This document shows positions 23,134 to 33,921 of a stretch of 64,000 nucleotides of DNA, piece by piece. The translations under genes and the position numbers were made by a program. Origin of the DNA: Acanthosoma haemorrhoidale (Eukaryota > Arthropoda > Insecta > Hemiptera > Acanthosomatidae); NCBI GenBank assembly GCA_930367205.1, contig OV884009.1, positions 36,651,841-36,715,840 of the forward strand, written 5' to 3'. The notes under the pieces are model-generated. The model did no database searches and was not told the origin of the DNA. It saw nothing but the letters and a program-made list of their open reading frames with translations. The stretch's first letter is position 1. Each line of letters begins with the position of its first letter.

Positions 23134-23682
23134 TGTCGGGAAATGTCACTAGGGGAGTGCCCAAGCACTCTAGCCCTGGTGACAAGTGCGAATTGTTCAA
23201 GTTTGTGACCTGGACAATCGTTCCAGGTCGGCGTTAATATCTGACTCCATTTACGATAGGTAGGTGCCCCGACAATGCACTATGTTCAAAAGGTACAGAG
23301 GATTCATAAAGAATAAGTCAAAGTTTTAGAGTTGAACAGAAGCAAGTATCACGAGTAACGGTCGCGAAAGACTGGCTGTCTGGGGTTAGCCTCCTCCGTT
23401 AAATATCCCACGCCTCCTCGGAGGGGCTGAACAAAAAGGAGGAGCATGCCGATTCTAAGTAATCTGTAACCACTTAGCTTGTTGTGGTTTACATGTGGCA
23501 AGGGTCCCGCAGGCCTGGGCTGTAAGGGTCTCTCTAATTTATGACTGACAGTCGTCGTCCCGTCTCATGTTACTTGCTTCCGCGTTTTCTTTATTGCTAA
23601 AAGATTTATAATAATTTACTTCTGTTTATAATATATCTGCAATAGTATAGGGTGATTTCCCTAAATACTAAGAACCGCCACA
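23134..23682 (-). mobile_element. Solo LTR, family X (copy C, 549 bp), nested in the gypsy protease
   Basis: On the minus strand it begins TGTGGCGGTTCTTAG and ends CCCGACA. It aligns with copies A and B (shared blocks include the complement of AACAATTCGCACTTGTCACC and GTGCATTGTCGGGGCA). It is flanked by a perfect 5-bp duplication, GCAGG at 23129-23133 and 23683-23687. The inserted element later lost its body by LTR recombination. It is younger than the gypsy element it sits in. Confidence 0.96.
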
Positions 23683-23910
23683 GCAGGGTCCCCCAAGAGT
23701 AAGTAATTTACACTTACATACCTTGATCTGGTGTGCCCTCTCTCCTCCACGCAACCTCTCTAACGCACCACGAGATATTATTGTATTGGTGCTGCCAGTA
23801 TCAATGAGGCACCTCTCCCCCTTCCCGAACTCGATAATTGGCAAACCACACATCCTTTCCCGCACTGTATTGCACCTTAGGATGCGGTCGCCTCTCTGCT
23901 GCCACTCTCC
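23683..23910 (-). pseudogene. Gypsy aspartic protease, N-terminal part, cut by the nested LTR
   Basis: The protease would cleave the Gag-Pol polyprotein. The catalytic motif LIDTGSTNTIIS is readable at about 23810-23770. The frame follows gag in the same phase after a TGA at 23911-23913, so gag and protease are separated by one stop codon rather than a frameshift. Downstream, the frame enters the solo LTR at 23682 and ends there. The frame has no ATG at its start; translation would need readthrough, reinitiation or an undamaged ancestor. Confidence 0.9.
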
Positions 23911-24714
23911 TCAGGCCTCCGTACGCCGCTCCCATCTGCGCGAGGGATTCTTCTGCCACTCTCGTCGTCTGCTCCCGCTGCGCTTCGACTCCTCTCCGTC
24001 TATCTCCGACGTCCCTGATGACTCGTCGCCCGATGATCCAATTTCTCTTGGTGTCGCGCTCCGCCTCTCCCTGATTTCCTCGTTATTCACCTCCATTGGT
24101 TCTGCTTTGTGAAATTCCCTTCTACGAAACAAGTATGGACATTGTCTTGCTATGTGTCCTTCTTCCCCACACTCAAAGCACTTAGTGCGAGGGCACTGAG
24201 CTACCAGATGGCCCGTCTTTCCACAACCATGACATTTCCTTTCTTCTTTCCGAGGTGCGTACCTAGGCCTCGTCACTCCCAATCTTCTCTCTCTTGTCAC
24301 TCCCCTGTCGCTACCGGCAAACGGCGTTTCCTGTCTCCTCCACACTGCTTTTGGGGTCCTGTTTCTCCTATATGGGATCTGGCTCCAATCGTTGTCATCT
24401 TCGTTCATTTTTACTTCTTCTTCCCTTGCGCTAGCATCTATAATTGCCTGGGCGCATTCGAGGAACGATCGCTCATTAGGGAACCCTTCCTTCCTTACCG
24501 TCTCCTTCGCTAATTGTACCTTTAAGATTGTTGACAGGAATCCCATCCTGCCCTCCACTTCATCGGCGCTAGTTGTCTCCCTCATTTTCTCATTTATTTT
24601 ATTGTAGCGGACAACCAGGACTGCAGCATACTGTCCACTATTCTGTCTCGGAGATTTCATTTCTCGAAACATTTGGAATATATCCTCCTCTGGGGTCCAT
24701 CGTCCCCCCCCCAT
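23911..24714 (-). pseudogene. gag: Gypsy Gag, C-terminal part with two zinc knuckles
   Basis: Gag forms the particle core and binds RNA. This frame holds the capsid C-terminal helices followed by a basic segment and two CCHC knuckles, CHGCGKTGHLVAQC (about 24236-24195) and CFECGEEGHIARQC (about 24179-24138). It ends in an acidic/serine-rich then basic tail. It continues the frame at 24716-25081 after a one-base-type slip in a G9 run (complement of C 24704-24712), which most likely broke a single gag ORF. Confidence 0.93.
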
Positions 24715-24715
24715 A

Positions 24716-25081
24716 TGCTTTTTTCAGTCTCGTCTTTACTATCTCCCATGAGGTTTCCTCGTCCGCCTGTATCAGGTTCAGCACCTTCCTTTTCACCCTG
24801 CACACCAGGTCTGCCTTTATTGACTTAGCGTCACCTGGGTCGAGTAACCCTTCGTCCATCTTGGCTTGTATCCTCTCCATAATCCTATCTCCACCTTTGA
24901 GAAAATGATTTAACTCACCTATTTCCCCAGAAAATTTTTCGAGGTCTGAGATCATTTTCCTCATGTCCTGTGACGTCACTGCCCGCACCTTCATCCATGC
25001 CAGTGAGTTCGCATGGGCTTCAGCCATGGTTTCTTTAGGTAACTGTGGAACTTCAAACGCTGCCGGCCGCAATTCCACCAT
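24716..25081 (-). pseudogene. gag: Gypsy Gag, N-terminal part
   Basis: The ATG (complement of 25079-25081) is the first after the primer site, about 90 bases into the leader. The protein is mostly helical and charged, without a myristoylation signal that I can see. The frame reaches the G9 run at 24704-24712 and then reads out of phase, ending at 24638; the remainder of Gag is in the adjacent frame. Confidence 0.88.
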
Positions 25082-25171
25082 TACCTGCTTTAATTAAATC
25101 ACACGAAAGTGAATGAGAAGGAAAAAAAAACAAAAACCAACTCGCACGTTAATGACTCGAACCCACTCCGC

Positions 25172-25189
25172 TCCCGGGTTTCGGCACCA
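25172..25189 (-). promoter_or_regulatory. Primer-binding site complementary to tRNA-Phe
   Basis: The plus strand reads TCCCGGGTTTCGGCACCA, identical to the 3' end of animal tRNA-Phe including CCA, so the minus-strand element RNA pairs with that tRNA. The last base overlaps the terminal base of the 5' LTR. The tRNA sequence is from general knowledge, not a search. Confidence 0.88.
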
Positions 25190-25373
25190 GTTAACGATCG
25201 TCAACGAAAAACGAGAAGAAAAAGGAAAGAGGTTGAATGTAGTTACTGAACTAGAGTTGTCACAAGACTGTTTATATTTGAGCCTTTTAAAGCCTCTCTA
25301 AATACATTCGGGATGTTTACATCCCGATGACTTAAGGATTAGGCTGGCTGCCTACGACGTCCGAACCTTAACT
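25189..25373 (-). repeat. Gypsy element 5' LTR
   Basis: 185 bp, same termini and hairpin (25308-25327) as the 3' LTR. It differs at two positions (ACTGAACTAGAG and GTTTATATTTG here). It is followed by the TATA target duplicate. Confidence 0.97.
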
Positions 25374-25690
25374 TATATATATACAAATATGTGAACATGT
25401 AAACCCTAAAAAGTTCACATATTTGTTTCTAGGTTGTAAAGTAATAATGAAATTTAAACTAATTCAAAAATCGTAAAATAAAAATAAAGAAAATTCGGGT
25501 GTCTATAACCCTTGGGGTTTACATGCCTTAAAAAAACAAAAACATTCAGTCCTAACCGGCAATGCCGTGCAGATGAATGGATGATCTGATGATCAGCCTT
25601 GTGTTTGTTAATTTGTGTACCTTGATCTTAAGAGCCATTTTCTTGAGCGTTTGACATGAAATGGCAGAAGGTCGATTCGAAACATTTGCC
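25374..25690. other. No gene recognised
   Basis: Starts with the remaining (TA)n target. Two minus frames (25552-25752, 25608-25802) overlap each other and have no recognisable product. Confidence 0.45.
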
Positions 25691-25945
25691 CAAGTGTTTG
25701 TACCAAAGACCCCTCCGTCCGCATTGCTCTCCTGTGTCCAGGTTGCAGCCAAGTAAATTTTAGAACGATCAGGTCACATTGAACTCTACGCTCTGTGCTC
25801 AAGTGAAATCAAGCTGGCCTATATAGACTCTCAAGAATGGGGGCTCTATTGATAGTCATCTATAAATCATCCCCTTATTGTGAGTTGTATTTATTGAAAA
25901 AGTGTTTTTATGTATTTACTGTTGTGAGATCGTTAATTGCAGCTT
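25691..25945 (+). repeat. LTR-like promoter repeat (copy 1)
   Basis: Shares with 52680-52870 a collinear series: AAATCAAGC.GGCCTATATA (TATA box near 25816-25824), an AAGAATGG block, CTTATTGTGAG, and TTTACTGTTGTGAGA. A TATA box followed about 30 bases on by an initiator-like region and then a conserved GTGAGA block resembles U3-R of an LTR. Ends are not defined and no target duplication was found. Confidence 0.4.
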
Positions 25946-27105
25946 TGACACCGCTTTAAGCTCGTCTTTTTCCTCGATTCAGAAAAAAATTCTTTTCAGA
26001 TACTCCCTTCTCTGAATACAGTCAATAAATAATTCACGCTAATTGATATTCATGTTAAATACAAGTCATACAAATAGTTTGTCTAGCGTGAATGGTGCCA
26101 TTAAAACACTTTTCGGCATGTTACGGTATTATTTTCCTTGAAAATTATATTTTACGTGATGAAAAAAAATAAAACAGAACGAACACTGCCAAGACGTGAT
26201 GAATTGCTGACAGGGGGCCGGCTGTAAGGTAAGAGCACTAATGTGTATTCTCGCTTAAGGGGTTCATCATTCAGCAAACATTTGCTATTTTCCAAGGTCA
26301 TTATGTGAACTAATTATGAATTAACTCAGTATTAGTGAGCGTAAAGTTGGCCTATCAACGGTATCACAGCAAGACTTAATTAAGAGCCTTCATCAATTAA
26401 AGCCAGTCAGGAATGTCACCTCAAGAAGTTTTAACGGTTGGCAAACAGCAACATTCAGAACACTGATTAAACTTTGAGATATTATCTATGAAATAAAAAT
26501 GATGAAGGCCACACAACCCGGTTCCTCGCGAGGCTCTAGACGCAACCGAGAAAACTTTAGTTGGCGATTACCACCATTAATTTTAATAAACCGACTTGAG
26601 TTCTTTAGGTGGCAGTGGGAGTAAATCCAGAGAAATCCCTAAATTATACGACATGAAGAGAAGAACATCACTACGAACTTACTCAAAAGCCTCTTGAAAA
26701 TGAGTGTATATAGGACCAATCTGATTACTGGAGCTTAATGTGTTCCCCCAATGTTACGTCAATTTAGATAAACGAGTAACAGGCTGTCGTGTTGAGAATA
26801 GTGACGTTATAAGAAGACTCATTCAGATACGTATACTATAAATAAAAGAATTGTTAATTTGTTTTTTAAAATTAATATGCGAAAATACAACAACTAATTA
26901 GATCTGAATTTCACATTGATAAAAATAAGCCCCTTACAAAATTATAATAATAATAAATAATAATAATAATGCGCAAAATAGCACAAACATTACCACATCA
27001 CACTAAAAAGTGTAATGGAATATATAAAATAACACATATATCATTAGATTAGTCAACAACAATATAATAACCATTCCTCAACATCATGACATACAAATGA
27101 TTGTC
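25946..27105. other. No gene recognised
   Basis: AT-rich sequence; (AAT)n at about 26940-26970. No coding pattern supported. Confidence 0.45.
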
Positions 27106-27118
27106 ATAAAATATTAAT

Positions 27119-27997
27119 TGTTCCCACATTACCTTCACCCTTTGTCGCAAGACTTGTCCACTAGTTTATTTTAATTCTATTCCTCTCCCTGTATTCGAGA
27201 CAGTACGATACTTAGACTTCCATCTCGACAAACGACTGACTTGGAACCCACATACGAGACTAAAAAGACAAGAACTAAACAGGCGCGTTGGACAACTGTA
27301 CAGACTACTTCAAAGGACATCCCATCTCTCAATAGAAAATAAACTACTAATCTACAAAGTTATACTTAAACCAATCTGGACATACGGAATAGAGCTATGG
27401 GGGACAGCAAAAAAGTCGAACATCAAGCGTATCCGATCCTTTCAATCAAAAGTCCTGAGAACAATAGTAAATGCCCCTTATTATGTCAGCAACAAAACCC
27501 TTTATAGCGACCTTAATATACCCTACATTCTAGAACTCATCCCTTCTAAGTTTATGAAATTCCACAGTAGCCTTTCCAACCACCCTAATCCTGTAGCACA
27601 GTCATTGCACTGCGCCACTCATCCCTATAATCCTCCTCGGAGACTGAAACGGCAGTGGCCTCGTGACCTACTATAAACGCGTGACAGCGGGGGTCCTGGC
27701 AATGGCCAGTTACTCCAATCATGTCCTGAGCGTCTGTGGCTCTCGCGCTCTTGGTCAGCCTCCACTGGCTAGGTATCCGGTGACGCGGCTGACGGAGGAG
27801 TGTGGGGGACTTCCCAAGACTCCGCTTTCTCTTCGCATGTGGATTTGGGAGGTCTCTGGGCTGTCTGTAAATATTGTATGAATGAGTGAGTGAATGATGA
27901 ATTGTAAATATGGTATGGATGAGAGCGTTTATCGCAATTACTGATTGCCTTATAAAAGGCAGATTGTAATTATAGCCCAATAAAGAGTATGATATAT
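27119..27997 (+). mobile_element. LINE J1 copy, 5'-truncated, with 13-bp target duplication
   Basis: Starts GTTCCCACATTACC within RT and runs to the terminal CCCAATAAAGAGTATG. A perfect 13-bp duplication ATAAAATATTAAT lies at 27106-27118 and 27998-28010. The RT C-terminal region is readable (YGIELWGTAKKS, VLRTIVNAPYYVSNKT) but interrupted by a few substitutions and stops, followed by the full 3' UTR. The clean duplication shows an independent target-primed insertion. Confidence 0.96.
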
Positions 27998-28010
27998 ATA
28001 AAATATTAAT

Positions 28011-28870
28011 AACTAATTTGGTCATCGAGCAGTCCTACAGATCTGCCATATTTATTAGCATCACAATTGAGAAAACGCTTTATTTTCTTAGCGTTATAAA
28101 TTATAATTTTTAGTCAGGTGTTGCTCGAATCGTCTGTGCTCTAGGACGAAGGAAAATCTTTGTTGAGAACTGCTGTTCTTCAGTTTTTGTTTCTCTTTGT
28201 TGGGTACGAATAACAATTTATCAATCTATTCTACCTCATACCTGGTCTTATTTCATTTGAAGATATCATTTATATTGTAACTAAAGGTTGAAGTTTGGAT
28301 TTTTCAAGCAACAGATGGATTTTCCTTTTTTTTTTCCTATTATACTATGATAATTAAAATTAATTAATTAATAATTAAAGGGGGGTGGACGCCAGAACCT
28401 GCTAATGAAACCGAGGGGAGGAACTGAATACTAATAGGTCATTCAACTTATCAACAGGAGGTGCACCTAGTATGCCATCCTACGGGCAGCTTCTAGCAAG
28501 CAGTAAAATATCCACTAGAAATATATCCCAATGACGAGAAAGGAATAATAATGCTTAACCTTGGTTTTGGAATTAATTAATATGAAATCATTTATAAACT
28601 AGAAAGGAAAACGTGAAGGCATTAAACATGTATTAAATTATATGCAAAAATCTTTAATATAATTGAAAAAATTTATGCTAATACCGTATACCTTGCTAAT
28701 ATGTGAAATCTTTCCCCAGCAGAGAAAACATATGAAAATGATATACATATATAACCTATAAAATATTAACCAGAAAATGGTAAGGAACAAATCTATACTA
28801 TGGATTAATATAGAATCTAAAACAAAACATTATATACCCAACTAGTATATTAAAATAAAGCCTTAATGAA
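28011..28870. other. No gene recognised
   Basis: No supported feature. A GC-richer segment at 28380-28500 is not recognised. Confidence 0.45.
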
Positions 28871-29120
28871 GGATTGCAAATGTTTTACTAAACATTGTGC
28901 ACCAAGGCAAATACTTTACACAAATACACATTTATACATTAAAGGGTAACAAGCGCTATTTATAAGCAAAAATCGAGGAAAAGAACTGAGCCTAATGCTG
29001 CCACAACAGTCCACTTATTAACAGGGGTGGTGTTATGAAAACTCATACTTTATTGCAAACCCTAAGGTGCACTTATATACTATTATAATAAGTAAAATAC
29101 TATACCAATGTACTAATGAT
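28871..29120 (+). repeat. Dispersed duplication, copy 1
   Basis: About 250 bp nearly identical to 30513-30729 (ACTAAACATTGTGCACCAAG, then ATGAAAACTCATACTTTATT and CCAATGTACTAATGATG). It carries 36 extra bases between two AAC triplets that are absent from copy 2. The copy ends exactly where the LINE J1 fragment at 29121 begins. Confidence 0.93.
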
Positions 29121-29372
29121 GTTCCCACATTACCTTCACCCTCTGTCGCAAGTCTTGTCCACTAGTTTATTTTAATTCCCAAGACTCCGCTTCCTCTTTC
29201 GCATGCGAGGGAGGTGACAAACAAGTGGATTTGGGAGGCCTCTGGGCTGTTTGTAAATATTGTATGAATTAGCGAGCGAATGATGAATTGTAAATATGGT
29301 ATGAATGAGAACAATTATCTTAATTACTTATTGCCTAATAAGGCAGATTGCAATTTTAGCAAAATAAAGAAG
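29121..29372 (+). mobile_element. LINE J1 fragment with internal deletion
   Basis: Starts at GTTCCCACATTACC, the same truncation point as the copy at 27119. After TTTATTTTAATTC it jumps to CCAAGACTCCGCTTCC in the 3' UTR, a deletion with TTC microhomology, and ends AAAATAAAGAAG. It lies at the end of the duplicated segment 28871-29120. Confidence 0.92.
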
Positions 29373-30512
29373 TTTCAATATATAGGAAAAATAATGAAGG
29401 GTCAATTATTATTCAATTACTTTAAGTAGTTGGAGATCTTGGCGTTTTTTTGTAGGAGAGATGTAGTTTGATTCATTACTTTTGCGGAATTTTTTTTTTT
29501 AATTGTTTTTCGACTGTTACGTAACCCAAAATTTGTGTGATGCATGAAACGTGACTTGAATTTTAAGTAAGAAATCTCAGTGGAAGAACATCACCCCACG
29601 GAGTGGAATAATACATTCTACCCCTTAACCTGCTATGATAAAGGCAGGTGGGATATCTTAGCGGTTAGTACATTCCTTTGGTGTAATTAATGGTGTAAGC
29701 CAATATATTAAATAATCAATTTACACAATATAATTAGCATAAAACACTTTATAATTAAAATATACGATATCACATATACAATGCTTAAAACTGGACACAA
29801 AATAATCCGAATTTCACTCTCGAAATCCCTCGAAGCCATGTGCTTTCAACCCTAGAAAACGCTTACTCTAGTACCCCCGACAGATGGTGAATCTCGGTTT
29901 TCCTGAGTTTGAATTCCTGACTGTGTAATGTAACTGACTGTTCTCAGATTATCATGTTTTCGTAAAGCGTTGTGGAGTATACTTTTGAAATTTCAGACTA
30001 TCCTTACTAAACTGGAAACGTTTTTAGCTGGTTTGTTTCAGGCACAATTCATTTCTTGATTGTCTCTAAGGGTTGAACCAGCATTTCCTAAAACAAAGGG
30101 ACTGTTAATCCCTTGACGAGACTGCAAGGGACATGGGTACAACTATAATTGTGAACAAAGGAAAAGATTATATTGCCTTATAGGGCGGACAGGGCCGGAC
30201 CATTAAGGAGTAGGGCCAGTGGCGCGGGGCTAATAATTAATGCCAGGGGAGGGCCCCACCCAGGCGATAAATTTGTAGAACGCACTTAGGCCGGCTGGGG
30301 CCTTTTACAGCCTCCGCCGCTCTCTCTCTATAGCGCCAATCAAAACTTTTACAAAACCTTCCGAGTCTGCCTTTCGTGATTATACCTGGTTGCTAGGGCA
30401 GTAGGGCAGTCAAGTGTGCTTTCAACACAAAATCCTCTTGTGTAGACATTTCTACGGTATAAATAATTTCTTCACTTGATCAATAATAAGTGATGTTCTT
30501 CGCATTATTGGA
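29373..30512. other. No gene recognised; contains a GC-rich patch
   Basis: A GC-rich patch at 30185-30320 begins CAGGGCCGGACCATTAAG, which resembles the terminus of some hAT-type elements, but no opposite end or 8-bp duplication was found. A weak A-box-like TATCTTAGCGG occurs near 29654. Nothing else is supported. Confidence 0.4.
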
Positions 30513-30729
30513 AAGGATCGCAAATGTTTTACTAAACATTGTGCACCAAGGCAAATACTTTACACAAATACACATTTATACATTAAAGGGCAACATGCGC
30601 TAGATATCAGCAAGAATCGAGGAAAAGAACAGGGGTGGTGTTATGAAAACTCATACTTTATTGCAAACTCTAAGGTCCACATATATACGATTATAATCAG
30701 TAAAATATTATACCAATGTACTAATGATG
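30513..30729 (+). repeat. Dispersed duplication, copy 2
   Basis: Counterpart of 28871-29120, lacking a 36-base block and followed by different DNA. See copy 1. Confidence 0.93.
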
Positions 30730-31740
30730 AAAGAAGAAATAATAATAATTGAAATTGGTTCCAGAACAATACATAAAGTGTGCTATGGTTCCATAACAAC
30801 ATTATTAATAAAATAGAATGCACTAGATATATGCATTTAAAATGAATACCATATACACAAATAATTTATCACAATGAAATATGTAATAATAGAAATAAGA
30901 GATCCTAATACTATACATTTACAATATTCTATCAATTGGGGCTTTGTTCTATTTAACCCAGTATATTCTCTTACCTTGTGGACACTTGTGACATCATTGA
31001 GCTATAGATTATAAGCGGCAAGGCAACTAATCTATACTTAATTTAATTTATTTAACTTTAATGATTCATTTAAGAGCTTCATATCTAGCCATCATCATGA
31101 GTTTATAATCTATTTATTATTATTACTTTTTTTTCTTTTGTATTACCAAATTTCATGTGAGGGGTAACTCGCTTCGAACCATTAAAGGAATGAATCCAGG
31201 AAACTATAAAAAGACTATAGGCATCTACTATATTATAATGGAGACTAAATTGCTTTCATTATACGAATAAAACAGATTTATGAAGACATGTGTAACTAAA
31301 CTATCCTTAACAGACCACCTAATGAAAAATAACAATTACAGGTAGCTCTAAACTCACGGAAGGCGCAAAACAACTCTGCATTATGAAAACAATGCATCAA
31401 TTAGTAATTTCAAACAGCAGTAATAAATAATTTAAAAGATAGTAGATTGACTGCACATCTACAATACGAAATGCCACCAATTAATATGTATAGCAATAAA
31501 CATACAATTGAGTATATTATCGAAACCAGATACTAATTGACAGGGACATTTCTAATTAAAAAACTGGAGATAAAATTACAAAGAAGATTAACCTTAGATC
31601 ATGTAAATCGGTGTCTACCGCAAATACTTAAAGGCGCTTTAAACCAAATTAAAATTCCTGACCCTAATAGTAATGAAAAAAAAAAAAATGTATATAACGA
31701 GTGAAGAATTATTATGAAAGACACGAATTCACAATGAAGA
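30730..31740. other. No gene recognised
   Basis: AT-rich sequence without a supported feature. Confidence 0.45.
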
Positions 31741-32701
31741 TCTAAAGACTTCTGCCAAAGAACAAAATAACACTCCAAAAGATATAACCCCTAAAAATGA
31801 CAATGGAAACCATGGGCAACACAGATATCAGCAACAATCTAACAATTGTCAACTAAGACACTTTTTCAATCATTATCAACAAGATGATTTCCAGCGAAAT
31901 TTTCGATAACAAGCAAGGGTATAAAAAAATTGCCATTTAAAAAGTACAATAAAACTTTTCTAGATAATAGATCTTGGTAAATCTATCAAAAATGTAGGCG
32001 AAGAAAATAATATAAATAATCAATCTATTAAAATTAAAGGTTCGAAGAAGAGAATTCAGCTGAAAGTGACGATATTATTATCAAATAGAGTGTGGGGAAA
32101 GTAAATAATTTTGAGGAAAATCTATCTTCTTAAAATCTAGGGTTGAGAAGATGACTAATACCGAAATTCAAGGCGTAGAGGCCAATATTGCCAAAAGTAC
32201 TGCTTCTGAGAATAGTGTAGTTTAGTCAGGAGATCTGTAAGGACGATTGATATTCAAGTAACCGACGAAGTCCAAACAGTAACATTTAACCGATTAGATG
32301 AAGAAGGCGGAGTTACTTTGAAGCGTAGAACTCAGTAAGTTAAAGATTCTACCGTAGCAGTAGCTAATGAAGTAATGGAAGAGATGTGTGACCAGTCTCT
32401 GTAGAAACTGAATAGCATACCACAATCCATTTTCAAAGTCCCTGGAGATGTAGAATCTTCTGATTTTGGGAGAGCAAATTTAGATAAAAGTAAAGGAAAC
32501 TGAAATCTCATGTTCAACTGTCTTAACACAAAATGTAATAGAAGCAGAAAATAATAGGATCTCAATTGTAAAATTTGAAGCTGATAAACCAAAAGAGGAA
32601 CCCATCATTGGAAAAGTTCTTTCTCTAAATAAAAATAAACCAAAATTAACAAACATAACAACATTAACATTTCAGAAAAACATACTGCACAATTGGTTAT
32701 T

Positions 32702-33921
32702 TATTTATTTTTTATTATATATTCCTTTATTGTGCTATAATTACAATCTGCCTTTTATAAGGCAATAATAATACAGATAAATGATCTCATTCATACCATA
32801 TTTACAGTTCATCATTCACTCGCTCATTCATAGAATACTTACAGACAGCCCAGATACCTCCCAAATCCACATGCGAAGAGAAAGCGGAGTCTTGGGAAGT
32901 CCCCCACGCTCCTCCGTCAGCCGCGTCACCGGGTACTAGCCAGTGGAGGCTGACCAAGAGCGTGAGAGCCACAGACGCTCAAGACATGATTGGAGAAACT
33001 GACTATTGCCAGGACTCCCACTGTCACGCGATTATAGCAGGTCACGAGGCCATTGCCGTTTCAGTCTCCGATGAGGATTATAGGGATGAGTGGCGCAGTG
33101 CAATGACTGTGCTACAGGATTAGAGTGGTTGGAAAGGCTACTGTGGAATTTCATAAACTTGGAAGGGATGAGTTCTAGAATGTAGGGTATATTAAGGTCG
33201 TTATGAAGGGTTTTGTTGCTGACATAATAAGGGGCATTTACTATTGTTCTCAGGACTTTGGATTGAAAGGATTGGATACGCTTGATGTTCGACTTTTTTG
33301 CTGTCCCCCATAGCTCTATTCCGTATGTCCAGATTGGTTTAAGTATAACTTTGTAGATTAGTAGTTTATTTTCTATTAAGAGATGGGATGTCCTTTGAAG
33401 TAGTCTGTACAGTTGTCCAAAGCGTCTGTTTAGTTCTTGTCTTTTTAGTCTCGTATGTGGGTTCCAGGTCAGTCGTTTGTCGAGATGGAAGCCTAAGTAC
33501 CGTACTGTCTCGGTTACAGGGAGAGGAATATAATTAAAATAAACTAGTGGACAAGTCTTGCGACAAAGGGTGAAGGTAATGTGGGAGCATTTTGCTTCAT
33601 TGAACTTTGATCCGCCATTGATTGCACCAATACTCGATCTCGTCAAGGTGTTTTTGAAGGTTATGGGATGCTATGTCGGGGTTTGGTTGGGATGACAAGA
33701 CTGCAGTGTCATCTGCAAATGTGGCCAAGGAGGTATTGGGAGTAGAGGGGACATTACCGGTGTATAGGTTATAGAGGATGGGACCCAGGACACTGCCCTT
33801 TGGAACTCCTGCATTTATGGGATAGTAGTTAGAGTATTCTAAACCACAGCGGACTTGGAAGAAGCGGTTTGAAAGGTAGGACTGTAGGGTTAGGAAAAGG
33901 GTCTGTGGTAAATGTCTTTTG
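32702..33921 (-). mobile_element. LINE J1 copy, minus strand, with 11-bp target duplication
   Basis: AATTGGTTATT occurs at 32691-32701 and 33922-33932, bounding the insertion. On the minus strand it starts in the RT before the GSVLGPILYNLY block, passes FADDTAV (about 33730-33710), and ends with the standard 3' UTR and an A-rich tail (complement of 32702-32740). The 5' part has frameshifts around 33646; the C-terminal RT part is open (next entry). It sits inside the decayed coding sequence. Confidence 0.96.
33032..33646 (-). pseudogene. LINE J1 RT C-terminal region (204 codons, open)
   Basis: Contains KCSHITFTLCRKTC, YLGFHLDKRLTWNPHT, KPIWTYGIELWGTAK and ends RPRDLL-like (WPRDLL). It lacks the catalytic FADD, which lies just upstream in another frame, so it cannot act as a polymerase. 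Sequence is very close to the equivalent part of 13284-14186. Confidence 0.92.

Larger units (their letters stand above)
19453..25373 (-). mobile_element. Gypsy-type LTR retrotransposon (5.9 kb) with nested solo LTR
   Basis: Two 185-bp LTRs with AGTTAA...TTAACT termini enclose gag, protease, RT, RNase H and integrase on the minus strand. The target duplication is TATA (19449-19452 and 25374-25377), the target preference known for the gypsy/17.6/errantivirus group. The primer site is complementary to the 3' end of tRNA-Phe, and a G-rich polypurine tract abuts the 3' LTR. No env-like ORF is found: only about 340 bases separate the integrase end from the 3' LTR. Lesions are an indel in a G9 run in gag, a TGA between gag and protease, a solo LTR inserted in the protease, and a frameshift in early RT. 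The LTRs differ at 2 of 185 positions, so the insertion is young despite being defective. Confidence 0.97.

Noticed and set aside
20045..24908. Several plus-strand frames of 60-199 codons across the gypsy element
   Set aside because: They are antisense to continuous gag/pol coding sequence with clear RT, RNase H and integrase motifs; no independent domain or promoter is seen.
30185..30320. hAT transposon end
   Set aside because: Only one CAGGGCCGGACC-like end is present; no opposite terminal repeat, 8-bp duplication or transposase remnant was found.
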